This document shows, piece after piece, positions 28,544 to 36,940 of a DNA stretch of 64,000 bases. The stretch is from a bacterium (GTDB lineage Bacteria; UBP6; UBA1177): assembly GCA_017961325.1 (NCBI GenBank), contig JAGCXM010000014.1, positions 62,001 to 126,000 of the forward strand, read 5' to 3'. The translations under genes and the position numbers were made by a program. Within the stretch, counting starts at the first letter, position 1, and each line of letters opens with the position of its first letter. The notes under the pieces are model-generated. The model saw only the letters and a program-made list of their open reading frames with translations. It made no database searches and was not told the origin of the DNA.

Positions 28544-29524
28544 ATGGTTTGGGTAATCGTTGTTCTCTGTGTATTTGCAGTAATCATCATCGCAAAAGGA
28601 GCGAAAATCGTTCCGCAGGCGAAAGTCATCATCGTTGAAAGACTCGGAAAGTACCACTGCACGCTTCAGAGCGGTTTCAACATCATCGTTCCCATCATCG
28701 ACAAGCCGCGCAAAATGGAAACAAGAGTGATGAAGCAGCTCTACGACGGCAGAAAGATCATGGTCACGACGGAACAGACATTCATCGACCTGCGCGAGAC
28801 CGTTCACGACTTCCCGAAGCAGAACGTTATTACGAAAGACAACGTCGTAATCGAGATCGACGCAATCCTTTACTACCAGATCACCGATCCTTTCAAGGCA
28901 ATGTATGAAATTTCGAACCTTCCCGACGCAATCGAGAAACTTGCTAAAACGACTCTCAGAAACATCATCGGAAACATGGATCTCGACCACACCTTGTCGA
29001 GCAGAGACGATATCAATTCCAAAATGACCGAAATTCTTGACGAAGCGACCGACAAGTGGGGCGTAAAAGTCAACCGCGTCGAAATTCAGGACATCAATCC
29101 GCCGCAGGACATCAAAAACGCAATGGAAAAGCAGATGCGTGCAGAGCGCGACAAACGTGCTGCAATACTTACGGCAGAGGCTGACAAACAGTCGAAGATC
29201 CTTGAATCCGAGGGTGAAAAACAGAAGAACATCAACTACGCTGCCGGCATGAAGGAATCGAACATTCTCGAAGCTGAAGGTCAGGCTGCGGCAAAGATCA
29301 AAGTCGCAACGGCTGAAGCTGAATCGATCAAACTCATCGCAGACGCGATAAAGGACACGAAAATGGATCCGGCGCAGTATCTCATCGCACTCAAGTACAT
29401 CGAAACCCTGGCTTCGATTACATCCGGCAAGGACAACAAAGTCGTCTACATGCCTTATGAAGCGAGCGGAATACTCGGTTCAGTCGGCTCAATTCAGGAA
29501 ATGTTTAAAAATCTGCCGAAGTAG
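28544..29524 (+). CDS. SPFH/band 7 membrane protein (QmcA/stomatin-like)
   Basis: 326 residues: one N-terminal membrane helix (about 2-20), the SPFH domain (about 22-200; VIIVERLGKYHCTLQSGF, FIDLRETVHDFP, VEIQDINPP) and a long coiled coil rich in Ala/Glu (about 185-265), ending in a short hydrophobic tail. Such proteins oligomerise on the inner membrane and can modulate FtsH or other proteases. It sits in an operon with the NfeD-like gene, its usual partner. Confidence 0.93.
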   Translation: MVWVIVVLCVFAVIIIAKGAKIVPQAKVIIVERLGKYHCTLQSGFNIIVPIIDKPRKMETRVMKQLYDGRKIMVTTEQTFIDLRETVHDFPKQNVITKDNVVIEIDAILYYQITDPFKAMYEISNLPDAIEKLAKTTLRNIIGNMDLDHTLSSRDDINSKMTEILDEATDKWGVKVNRVEIQDINPPQDIKNAMEKQMRAERDKRAAILTAEADKQSKILESEGEKQKNINYAAGMKESNILEAEGQAAAKIKVATAEAESIKLIADAIKDTKMDPAQYLIALKYIETLASITSGKDNKVVYMPYEASGILGSVGSIQEMFKNLPK

Positions 29525-29532
29525 GCTGTCTT

Positions 29533-30555
29533 TTATTTCCCTTTGCAGAAATCCGCTAATTTTGCAGAAACTTCTTTGAAGGAAATAATCTGATTGATTC
29601 CTTCGACTTTGATTCCCTCTTCTGAAACCTCGGCCGGAATCAGGTTCCCGGGATTTGCTGCACATGAAACAAAGATGTTTTTTTCGGAATCGAGGGCGAG
29701 AACATATGCACTTTCCTGAGCCGTAGAGCGGTCGAGAAGCGAATATTTCCCGGCTTCGATCGTTTCAACTTCCGCAAGTTCAAGGGCTTTTATGAGGTCG
29801 CCGCCTTTCGTGAAGAGGATTTTTGCGAGATTTCTTATTCTGTTTTCAGCGAGAAGTTCTTCTTTTGCGAAATTCGCTCCGTCAAGAAAATTTCCCGTAA
29901 TTTCAGCAATCTGCATGACTGCAAAAACCATTTCGGGACTTTCTTTGTCAAGCTTTCCCCTCATTTTCCAGGCATTTTCATACTGTTCCGCCTGAAGGTA
30001 TACGAGGAAGATCGCGTTCTGGATCTCGCTTGATTCCGGATTGATTTTTTCAGCTTCTTTGTAGTATTTCAGTGCTTCGTTCATGTTCTGTTCAACAAAA
30101 AACAGGTTCCCGTAGAAAAAAAGCGTCGCGATGTGTTTCGGATCAAGCTTCAGCACCTTTTCAGCATAACTTTTCGCTGAAGGGACATCCTGTGAATCGT
30201 AAGAAATCAAAGCCAGATTGTAAAGCGATTCAACGGGCTGGATCCCTTTTTCGACGCAGGTCTCGAACGCTTTTTTCGCCTCGTCGCTCCGCTTTAATGC
30301 ATCGAGAGAATATGCGGCATAGAACTCCGCATCCTTGACAGTGCTTTTTTTGAAGGATTCAAGAGCTTTTTCATACTCTTTTTTTGCCAAAAAATCCTGT
30401 CCTTCGTTAAACGCGGCATCTTTGCTTCCGAGATTTTCTTCCAAAAGTCTTAGATTCGTGTTTTTTTCGTCATTTTCTTTTTTATCAACGCTGCCGCAGC
30501 CGGAAATCAGAGCGCAGAAAGCAATCAGAACAAAAATTATCGTCATTTTTTTCAT
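29533..30555 (-). CDS. TPR-repeat lipoprotein
   Basis: 340 residues with lipobox ISGC (Cys20). About four to six tetratricopeptide repeats occupy residues 50-235 (for example KKEYEKALESFKKS, YAEKVLKLDPKHIATLFFYGNLFF, NEALKYYKEAEKINPES). A C-terminal domain of unknown fold follows. TPR lipoproteins usually scaffold envelope complexes. The ATG overlaps the pyrK stop (ATGA) with AGGAGGG just upstream, so the two are translationally coupled although functionally unrelated as far as can be seen. Confidence 0.85.
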   Translation of the reverse strand: MKKMTIIFVLIAFCALISGCGSVDKKENDEKNTNLRLLEENLGSKDAAFNEGQDFLAKKEYEKALESFKKSTVKDAEFYAAYSLDALKRSDEAKKAFETCVEKGIQPVESLYNLALISYDSQDVPSAKSYAEKVLKLDPKHIATLFFYGNLFFVEQNMNEALKYYKEAEKINPESSEIQNAIFLVYLQAEQYENAWKMRGKLDKESPEMVFAVMQIAEITGNFLDGANFAKEELLAENRIRNLAKILFTKGGDLIKALELAEVETIEAGKYSLLDRSTAQESAYVLALDSEKNIFVSCAANPGNLIPAEVSEEGIKVEGINQIISFKEVSAKLADFCKGK

Positions 30556-31304
30556 TTTTCCCTCCTGTTTGTCTTAAATACGGGGCCTTCCTTGCATACG
30601 AGGAAGCTGCCGCCGGGTGTGTTTATCCTGCAGCCGAGGCAGGCTCCGATCCCGCAGCCCATGGTCGTTTCGTAAGATTTGTAAAGTTCCGTAATTCCGT
30701 ATTTTTCACATGTTTTTTCGACGGAATCCATCATTATGAGAGGTCCGCAGGTGCAGATCTCATTTGGCTTAAACCCTTTATCCAAAAGGGTTTCAAGTAC
30801 TTCATGCGGATATTTTTTGAGTCCGCAGCTTCCGTCGTCGGTGCATATCGTGACTTCTCCCAGCTCTCTGAATTTTTCTTCCATGAGTACTGAATCCTTA
30901 TCTCTGAAACCGAGAATGAACGATTTTTCCGCCGCTTTTGAGATCTTCGCGGTGTAGAAAAGCGGTGCGACGCCTATTCCGCCGCCGATGCAGAGAAGAG
31001 TTCCGTCTGTATCGGGAAAACTGTTTCCCAGATATCCGGTGATCCTGATCTTTTCGCTGGATCTCATTTCAGAAAGCATCTTCGTTCCCTTGCCGGCTAC
31101 TTTGACGAGAAGCGAGAGAAGGCCGTCGTTCCAGTCGAAGACCGAGATCGGACGCGGCAGAAAAGGCATAGTCAAGCCGTCAGTTTTTGAAAGCATGAGA
31201 AACTGCCCCGCCTGCGGAACTTCGTCAAATTCCACATTCATCAGAAAAGTGTCTTTCGTGACGAATTCGCTTGAAACTATTGAGCAAATTTTACTTGTTT
31301 TCAT
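30552..31304 (-). CDS. pyrK: Dihydroorotate dehydrogenase electron transfer subunit
   Basis: 250 residues. FAD is bound at RPISVFD, NAD at CIGGGIGVAPLF and the following TCGP motif. The 2Fe-2S cluster is held by the late cysteines in MGCGIGACLGCRI and FLVCKEG. This order and length fit PyrK, which passes electrons from PyrD to NAD in pyrimidine synthesis. No pyrD is adjacent; the neighbours are a Gfo-type dehydrogenase and a TPR lipoprotein. A related role as a generic ferredoxin-NAD reductase subunit cannot be excluded. Confidence 0.87.
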   Translation of the reverse strand: MKTSKICSIVSSEFVTKDTFLMNVEFDEVPQAGQFLMLSKTDGLTMPFLPRPISVFDWNDGLLSLLVKVAGKGTKMLSEMRSSEKIRITGYLGNSFPDTDGTLLCIGGGIGVAPLFYTAKISKAAEKSFILGFRDKDSVLMEEKFRELGEVTICTDDGSCGLKKYPHEVLETLLDKGFKPNEICTCGPLIMMDSVEKTCEKYGITELYKSYETTMGCGIGACLGCRINTPGGSFLVCKEGPVFKTNRREK

Positions 31305-31310
31305 GTTTCC

Positions 31311-32381
31311 TCAAAAATTTGTTCTTCCCAGTTTCGATTCTTTCGGCTCGAAAACGAGGTGGACTTCCTTGCCCGTTTCGACCGATTCATATATAGCGTT
31401 TATGAGTTCCAGCGATTTTCTCCCTTCGAGACCGTCAACGAGGGCATGTTTGCCGTTTTCGATGCAGTCGATAACGCTTTCAAGGTAACGGATGTGCCCG
31501 AATCCGTAGACATTCGGCGGGTTTTCGCTGTATTTTTCCAGAATTTCCTTTCTTTCGTCGGGAGTTTCGCCTTCAAAATTCCACTCCTGCATTTTGTTTA
31601 CCGCAAAACCGCCGATGACGCAGTTTCCTTTCTCGCCCAGAATCGAAAGAGAACCTTCAAGGTCGGCAGGGCGCGTCGCAGTGGTCGCTTCGACTATGCC
31701 GAGAGCGCCGTTTCTGAATTTTATTATCGCGGCGCAGGTGTCGTCGGCTTCGATATTTACAAGATAGGTTCCGTTCATCGCCATGACGCTGACCGGTTCT
31801 CCCAGCATCCATTCGAGCAGATCAATGTGGTGGCTCGCCTGATTTGTAATGACGCCGCCGTCGTAAGCCCATGTCCCGCGCCACGGATCTGCATCATAGT
31901 ATTCCTGCTTTCTGCACCATCTGACACGTACTGTTCCCATCACGAGCTTGCCGAAGCCGCCGCTTTCGAGCTTTTTCCTCAAAATCTGGACAGGCAGATT
32001 AAATCGGTTCTGCTTGACGATGAAAAGTCTGACGCCGTTCATGTCGCAGGTTCTTATCATTTCGTCGGCATCGCTTAGTTTCAGCGCCATCGGCTTTTCG
32101 CAGACGATGTGCTTTCTGTATTTTTTCACTATATCGATTGTGTGTTTCGGGTGAAGTCCGCTCGGAGTAAGAACGTTGACGACATCAACTTCGGGGTGGG
32201 ACGAGAGCATTTCATCATAGCCCGTATACCACGGAACACCGGCCAATTCCCCCGCTTTTCGTGCTTTTTCCGGAACGATGTCGCATACGGCGACAAGTTC
32301 GGCTTTCGGTATGTCGCGAAGTGCTTCGATGTGCTTTCTGACGATCCTTCCGCAGCCTACAAGGGCGAATTTAAGTGTCAT
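31311..32381 (-). CDS. Gfo/Idh/MocA family NAD(P)-dependent dehydrogenase
   Basis: 356 residues, with the ATG at 32381 following GAGG. The N-terminal Rossmann fold (FALVGCGRIVRKHIEAL, ELVAVCDI) is followed by the family motif CEKPMAL and a C-terminal alpha/beta domain with TNQASHHIDLLEWMLGEP, where the His-Asp pair is catalytic in related enzymes. The pattern resembles sugar and UDP-sugar oxidoreductases of the WlbA/WbpB kind, but the substrate is not determined. Ends six bases before pyrK, so the genes share a transcript. Confidence 0.88.
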   Translation of the reverse strand: MTLKFALVGCGRIVRKHIEALRDIPKAELVAVCDIVPEKARKAGELAGVPWYTGYDEMLSSHPEVDVVNVLTPSGLHPKHTIDIVKKYRKHIVCEKPMALKLSDADEMIRTCDMNGVRLFIVKQNRFNLPVQILRKKLESGGFGKLVMGTVRVRWCRKQEYYDADPWRGTWAYDGGVITNQASHHIDLLEWMLGEPVSVMAMNGTYLVNIEADDTCAAIIKFRNGALGIVEATTATRPADLEGSLSILGEKGNCVIGGFAVNKMQEWNFEGETPDERKEILEKYSENPPNVYGFGHIRYLESVIDCIENGKHALVDGLEGRKSLELINAIYESVETGKEVHLVFEPKESKLGRTNF

Positions 32382-32420
32382 TTTTCCTCGCAAATTTAAA
32401 TAACTTCCAAATCACTTTTT

Positions 32421-33314
32421 TTAGATAAACATCATCGAACAGCCGTCGGATTTGCTTTCTTCCTTGTTTTCAGCAGGAGCTTCTGAATCGGTTGCAGGAG
32501 CTGCGGAATCGCCGTCAGCGGTGTCTTCCGTGGTTGTGCCGGTTGTCGGAGCTTCGGTGTTCGCTGCGTCTTCGTCTTCCGGAGCAGGAGAAATAACATC
32601 TCCATCGCCATCGCCTGCGCCACCTTCCACTATTGAAACTACATGACATGAAGCACAGCAATTTTCTTTGTTTTCTTCACAGTTTTCAAAAGCCCCAAGA
32701 CATTCATAAGTTTCCTTGGCTTTCTGAGCATTATCGGAACAACACTGTACGATTTCTTTATCTGTCTCACCGTAAGTTTTTAACGGTCTATCCAGTTTTG
32801 CGTCAAATTCCTCATCTGTTACCGGAGTCCTGCATGTATTATTGAAAGTCTTCGAGTATGAGGCACATTCATTGAGAAGTTCATCGTTTGCACAGATACT
32901 TCTCAGAGTGGGAAGCTCTGTTCCGCATTCTTTCTCTAAAACAGCAGTGCAACCTTCCGCACTGACATTTTCATCTTTTCCTCTTTGGGTTTCCCTACCA
33001 ATACAATAGCAGTAATACTCTCCGTTTGCCTCCAAATGACATTCTCCGGCATTGTTTTCACAGATAAATCCTGATTCGCTGCAAATATCGGCAAGTTCAA
33101 GTTCACATTCCTCATTTTTCGGCATATTCCCGATTTCTTCCGGATCAGAAATTTTTTCTCTACCGTCACGGCAATAACATTCTCTTGTGAAATACTCATC
33201 GGAAACTGTGTAGGTACATTTCCCAAGCTCAGATTCACATGACATCGCTTCGTTTTCCGCAAAAAGAGTTGTCGCAAACGCAAGCATTGCGATAAAAATC
33301 AATGATTTTTTCAT
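32421..33314 (-). CDS. Exported Cys-rich protein with short GCxxxxI tail
   Basis: 297 residues; the ATG at 33314 follows GGAGG. The signal peptide is about 1-19 (LFA-E). The body has more than twenty cysteines in modules such as CESELGKCTYTVSDEYFTREC and CENNAGECHLEANGEYYCYC, reminiscent of EGF/Kazal-type disulfide domains. After about residue 225 comes a Thr/Ala/Glu/Asp-rich low-complexity stalk, and the protein ends SDGCSMMFI. That last motif matches the ending of the subtilase at 40761 (SGCALTLI). I recognise no full-length family. Surface location is inferred. Confidence 0.7.
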   Translation of the reverse strand: MKKSLIFIAMLAFATTLFAENEAMSCESELGKCTYTVSDEYFTRECYCRDGREKISDPEEIGNMPKNEECELELADICSESGFICENNAGECHLEANGEYYCYCIGRETQRGKDENVSAEGCTAVLEKECGTELPTLRSICANDELLNECASYSKTFNNTCRTPVTDEEFDAKLDRPLKTYGETDKEIVQCCSDNAQKAKETYECLGAFENCEENKENCCASCHVVSIVEGGAGDGDGDVISPAPEDEDAANTEAPTTGTTTEDTADGDSAAPATDSEAPAENKEESKSDGCSMMFI

Positions 33315-33425
33315 TGTAGCCTCCATTAAATAATAAATAAACAGCGAAATTTGTTCGCCAACATTTGTTTAGTTACATGAAGTACTGATTTTTCTGACTC
33401 AAAAATAAAAAAAATTATCAAAATA

Positions 33426-35473
33426 TCACTCTTCTTTGTTAATTAAGAAAACTTTGTCATCCGTAATAAAGAAATCTTCATTTTCTTTATAACCCATTTT
33501 TCTAAAGTAATCCTCGAAAGCATCGTTATAAATTTTTCTGTTTTCTTTAGTATAAAACTTTTCGTCTGCTGAAGGTTCTTTTTCCCTTGCATCTTGGAAT
33601 TTATCTATTTTCGTGTATTTTTCACCAGAAGTCATTAAATCCTCCAAATTCAAGGCAACAACATATCCTTCTAAACCAAAGAATGGGTCATTCGGAGATG
33701 TGTTTTCCGAAAGAATTCCGGATGATATGAAAGCAGCCTCTACAACGTTTACACCTGAAGCCAAGTCAAGAATCGCCCATTCATTAAATGTACAGTCACA
33801 TGTAGGCAGTGCATTCGGTCTTGCATTAACGCATATCTGTTTTGGAGATTGATTTGCTTCCGTTTCCGAATTGAGACAACCGTTTTCACCTGTATTTGCA
33901 ACTATGTTATTATAATTCCAATCAAGCTCTTGCCTATTTAACGAATTATCGGTTGAATATCTCCAAATACTATCAGCTATAATATATGGAGGAAAAGAAA
34001 ATTCTATATTTTTAGGAGCTCCAGAAGTTTGATACCTGTAATTCATAACACTTCTATGAATAATACTATTTGGTCCAGAAGAATTATTATTACCATTATC
34101 ATTGTGGGTCAATCCAAAAGCGTGCCCCAATTCATGCATTGTTGTTCCGGTATATTGTTCTTGTGTTCCACCACTATTCCAAGAACCGAGAGATACAATC
34201 AATATATTACCAGGTCTAAGAGATAGACCGCTTGAACCGTTTGTCACGGATGAATGACGATTGGCAGCCACAACCCAACGATAAATGCCGTGTCTTGATG
34301 AAGTAAAATCCGTGGACATCTTCGTTCTTAAATAATAAGCAGAAGAATTAGGATTTGTTGCAGGTTCCTCATCTAAAGTAGCAAATTTTAAAGTGGCAGC
34401 ATCCGACATTTCACCTAAGTAATCATCAATATCAATATGAAGTCTAATATCTCCATATCTATCGAATGAACTGGTAAGTTGAGTCTTTATATAAGTTTCA
34501 TGATCTTTGAGAAAATTAACAAAATTACCTCCAATTGTCCTTCCGAAATAATCCACCTCTACGAACACATCTTTCTGAGTCGGACTGGCACCTTCCCAAG
34601 GAAGAAGAATATTTTCGTTGCCTAAGGTTTCGAGATAATCATTCAAACCGTCTTTGTCGGTGTCTTTTCCGGCAAGCAGAAAAATTGAAGAACTTGTTCC
34701 TAAAACTGACTCAAGCGCATCAGACAAACCGTCATAATCCAAATCACCTAAATTAGTGTATGGGTCAACTATTAATCTTGCATTTCCCTCAGAGTTTGAG
34801 CTAGAACTATGAGCTCCGCCAAATATGTAGCAGCCTGATGAACACGAACCGCTTGTTTTTTCTATTTTAGAAGAGAATCTCGAACCGCTATCGTCATCAT
34901 ATGCCACAATAGAATTGTTTGAAACAAGATAAAGAACAGTATCTACCGCCGAAGCTCCGCCGCTTGCATTCTTGTCTGTATTGAAATAATAAAAATAGAG
35001 TTTTCGCCAAGCAACAATCGGCGATGTCTGAGAATAAGCATCCCAAGCCGGAATGCTTTGTTTTATTCCGCCCAAGGGGAGATTATTCAGCATTGTTCCT
35101 GCGGTTCCGTTTGTGAACTGCTGAAGATTTGCCGTTTCACCGACTCTTCCTGAATAATAGTTACGCATAACAAGATGATAAGTTCCTGTTGTCGTAGGTG
35201 TGTATGTGAGAGTCGAATCATTGCTGTCCTTGTCGAAAGACAGTCTGAGCCACAGTCATCGTTCATAGCAACCTGAACATTACTGCTGTTCAAAAGATAA
35301 AGAACCGAGTCTCCGCTAGAAAATGTCCTGAATTTGTACTGTTTCCCTGCAGTCAGGCTTAACTGTCTTCTGTAAATTCTACTTGAATTTGTAAAATCAT
35401 TAACTTGCGGAGTGTTTGCCGCCGATACAAAAAACGGCATGAAAAATGCGCATAAAATCAGAAGTTTCTTCAT
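33426..35473 (-). pseudogene. Frameshifted secreted metalloprotease (PPC + metzincin)
   Basis: Two overlapping frames together read as one protein of about 680 residues. The first frame (from 35473) has a signal peptide (about 1-19) and the start of a PPC-like beta domain up to NDDCGSDC. The second resumes with SFDKDSNDSTLTYTPTTTGTYH and runs to 33426. The switch lies near 35238 and needs a single base change. Downstream, Ca-binding-like DLDYDGLSDALE and DTDKDGLNDYLE motifs precede the zinc motif MHELGHAFGLTH and a Met-turn SVMNYRY, which mark a metzincin, possibly M43-like. It is either a real decaying gene or a base-call error. The small gene upstream (35477) is likely its operon partner. 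Confidence 0.8.
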
Positions 35474-35476
35474 AGT

Positions 35477-36034
35477 TTACTCTCCCAAAATTTGTTCTTT
35501 TGCTTTTGCCAATTCCTCGTCGCTTATTTCGCGTCTCGATTTTTTAATTTTTTCAAGATAATCAAAGTATTTCTGTTGTTTTTGTTTCTGTTCTTCAGTA
35601 AGTTCTGTTTTATATCTGCTTTTTCCTACCGTGGCAAAAAACTTATTCTCAACATAATCGCGTTCTCTGGTATACCACTCTGGGATTGGCGGCAAATCGG
35701 GGTTTTTCTTAATCGCAAAATCAAGTTTAGTATCCAATTCTTCATATCTTTTTTGCAAAGTCTCTCCTTCAAGTTTTTCGACTTCGTCAAAATGAAGCGG
35801 TTCCAAGCCTGTCTGCTCGTTGAAAAGTTTCTCGGAATCGACAGGTTTTAAGGATCTTTTCAAAGCTTTTGTCATATCAGAAATTTGTTTTTCCTTTTCT
35901 ATCTGCTGCGCTTTGATATTTTTTTTAGTTTGAAATTCAGAAGCAGCGTCCTTTGATGATGTGCGCTGCATTAAAAAGAAAATACAACTGAAAAAAACTA
36001 TCAGCGCAAAAATAATAAGTACCCGTTTCTTCAT
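35477..36034 (-). CDS. Membrane-anchored or exported helical protein beside the protease
   Basis: 185 residues from the ATG at 36034 (AAGGA upstream). One N-terminal hydrophobic segment (about 4-22) serves as anchor or signal. The rest is hydrophilic, Lys/Glu-rich and predicted helical (KKNIKAQQIEKEKQISDMTKALKRSL, EEQKQKQQKYFDYLEKIKKSRREIS). It ends three bases before the metalloprotease start, so it is cotranscribed and may be a chaperone, inhibitor or regulator of the protease. No known family is recognised. Confidence 0.65.
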   Translation of the reverse strand: MKKRVLIIFALIVFFSCIFFLMQRTSSKDAASEFQTKKNIKAQQIEKEKQISDMTKALKRSLKPVDSEKLFNEQTGLEPLHFDEVEKLEGETLQKRYEELDTKLDFAIKKNPDLPPIPEWYTRERDYVENKFFATVGKSRYKTELTEEQKQKQQKYFDYLEKIKKSRREISDEELAKAKEQILGE

Positions 36035-36051
36035 TGAACATCCTTCGTTTT

Positions 36052-36939
36052 TCAAAATGAAAACTTAGTTTTATATTCTTCAAAATCTTTAATTATATCG
36101 GCAAGTTTTACCAAATTTGCATCTTCCATGTTCGCAAGCGGCTCGCGGAATTTGTCTGTGCATTTTTTCTTCATCGCGAGAGCCGTTTTTACAGGGATCG
36201 GGTTCGATTCCATGAACATCGCGTGGTTGATTTTGTTTGTCGCAAGCTGGATCTTTGCCGCCGTTGCAAAATCGCCGGAAAGGGCAGCATCGACCATTTT
36301 TACGCAGATTTCAGGATAAATATTGGACAAAACGCTTATGACGCCCTTGCCGCCCATCGAAATGAAGGGAACAACAGTAAAATCATCGCCTGAAAGGAAA
36401 TCGAAACGATCGGTTCCGACCGCATCGAGATAGTCTGCAAGTCTGCCGAGATCGCCTGTCGCCTCTTTGACGGCAACAACATTTTTGATTCCGGTTATCA
36501 TTTTGAGCGCGGCAGGCGCGATGTTGAGCCCGGTACGCCCCGGAACATTGTAAAGCACGATTTTTGCGCCTGTTGCGGCAACTGCGCTGTAGTGCACGAA
36601 CAAACCTTTCGGAGTAGGCTTGTTGTAATACGGTGTAACAATCAAAACTTTTTCAATTCCTGCTTTGAGAGCGATTTCGGTCTGTTTTACGCTGTCGGCC
36701 GTATTGTTCGTTCCCGTTCCGGCGACAAGGTCGAGAGTCGGACAATGTTCTTTCGTGAAGCGGAAAAGTTCCTCTTTTTCCTCGTGATTCAGAGTCGCTC
36801 CTTCGCCCGTCGTTCCTGCAACTACGACGCCCGAAACCTTGGCTTTGACCTGCTCGTCAAGCAGTTTTCCGAATGCATCGAAATCAATTTTCCCCGATTC
36901 CCTGAACGGGGTGACTATCGCCGTGTAAACACCTTTCAT
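36052..36939 (-). CDS. dapA: 4-hydroxy-tetrahydrodipicolinate synthase
   Basis: Condenses pyruvate and aspartate semialdehyde at the start of the lysine/diaminopimelate branch. 295 residues, a normal length. Motifs: AIVTPF, VVVAGTTGEGATL, VTPYYNKPTPKGLFVHY with the catalytic Tyr, and VVAVKEATGDL with the Schiff-base Lys. The start follows GAGGTT and lies just after the RSH stop, so it belongs to the gmk-RSH-dapA transcript. Confidence 0.96.
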   Translation of the reverse strand: MKGVYTAIVTPFRESGKIDFDAFGKLLDEQVKAKVSGVVVAGTTGEGATLNHEEKEELFRFTKEHCPTLDLVAGTGTNNTADSVKQTEIALKAGIEKVLIVTPYYNKPTPKGLFVHYSAVAATGAKIVLYNVPGRTGLNIAPAALKMITGIKNVVAVKEATGDLGRLADYLDAVGTDRFDFLSGDDFTVVPFISMGGKGVISVLSNIYPEICVKMVDAALSGDFATAAKIQLATNKINHAMFMESNPIPVKTALAMKKKCTDKFREPLANMEDANLVKLADIIKDFEEYKTKFSF

Positions 36940-36940
36940 T

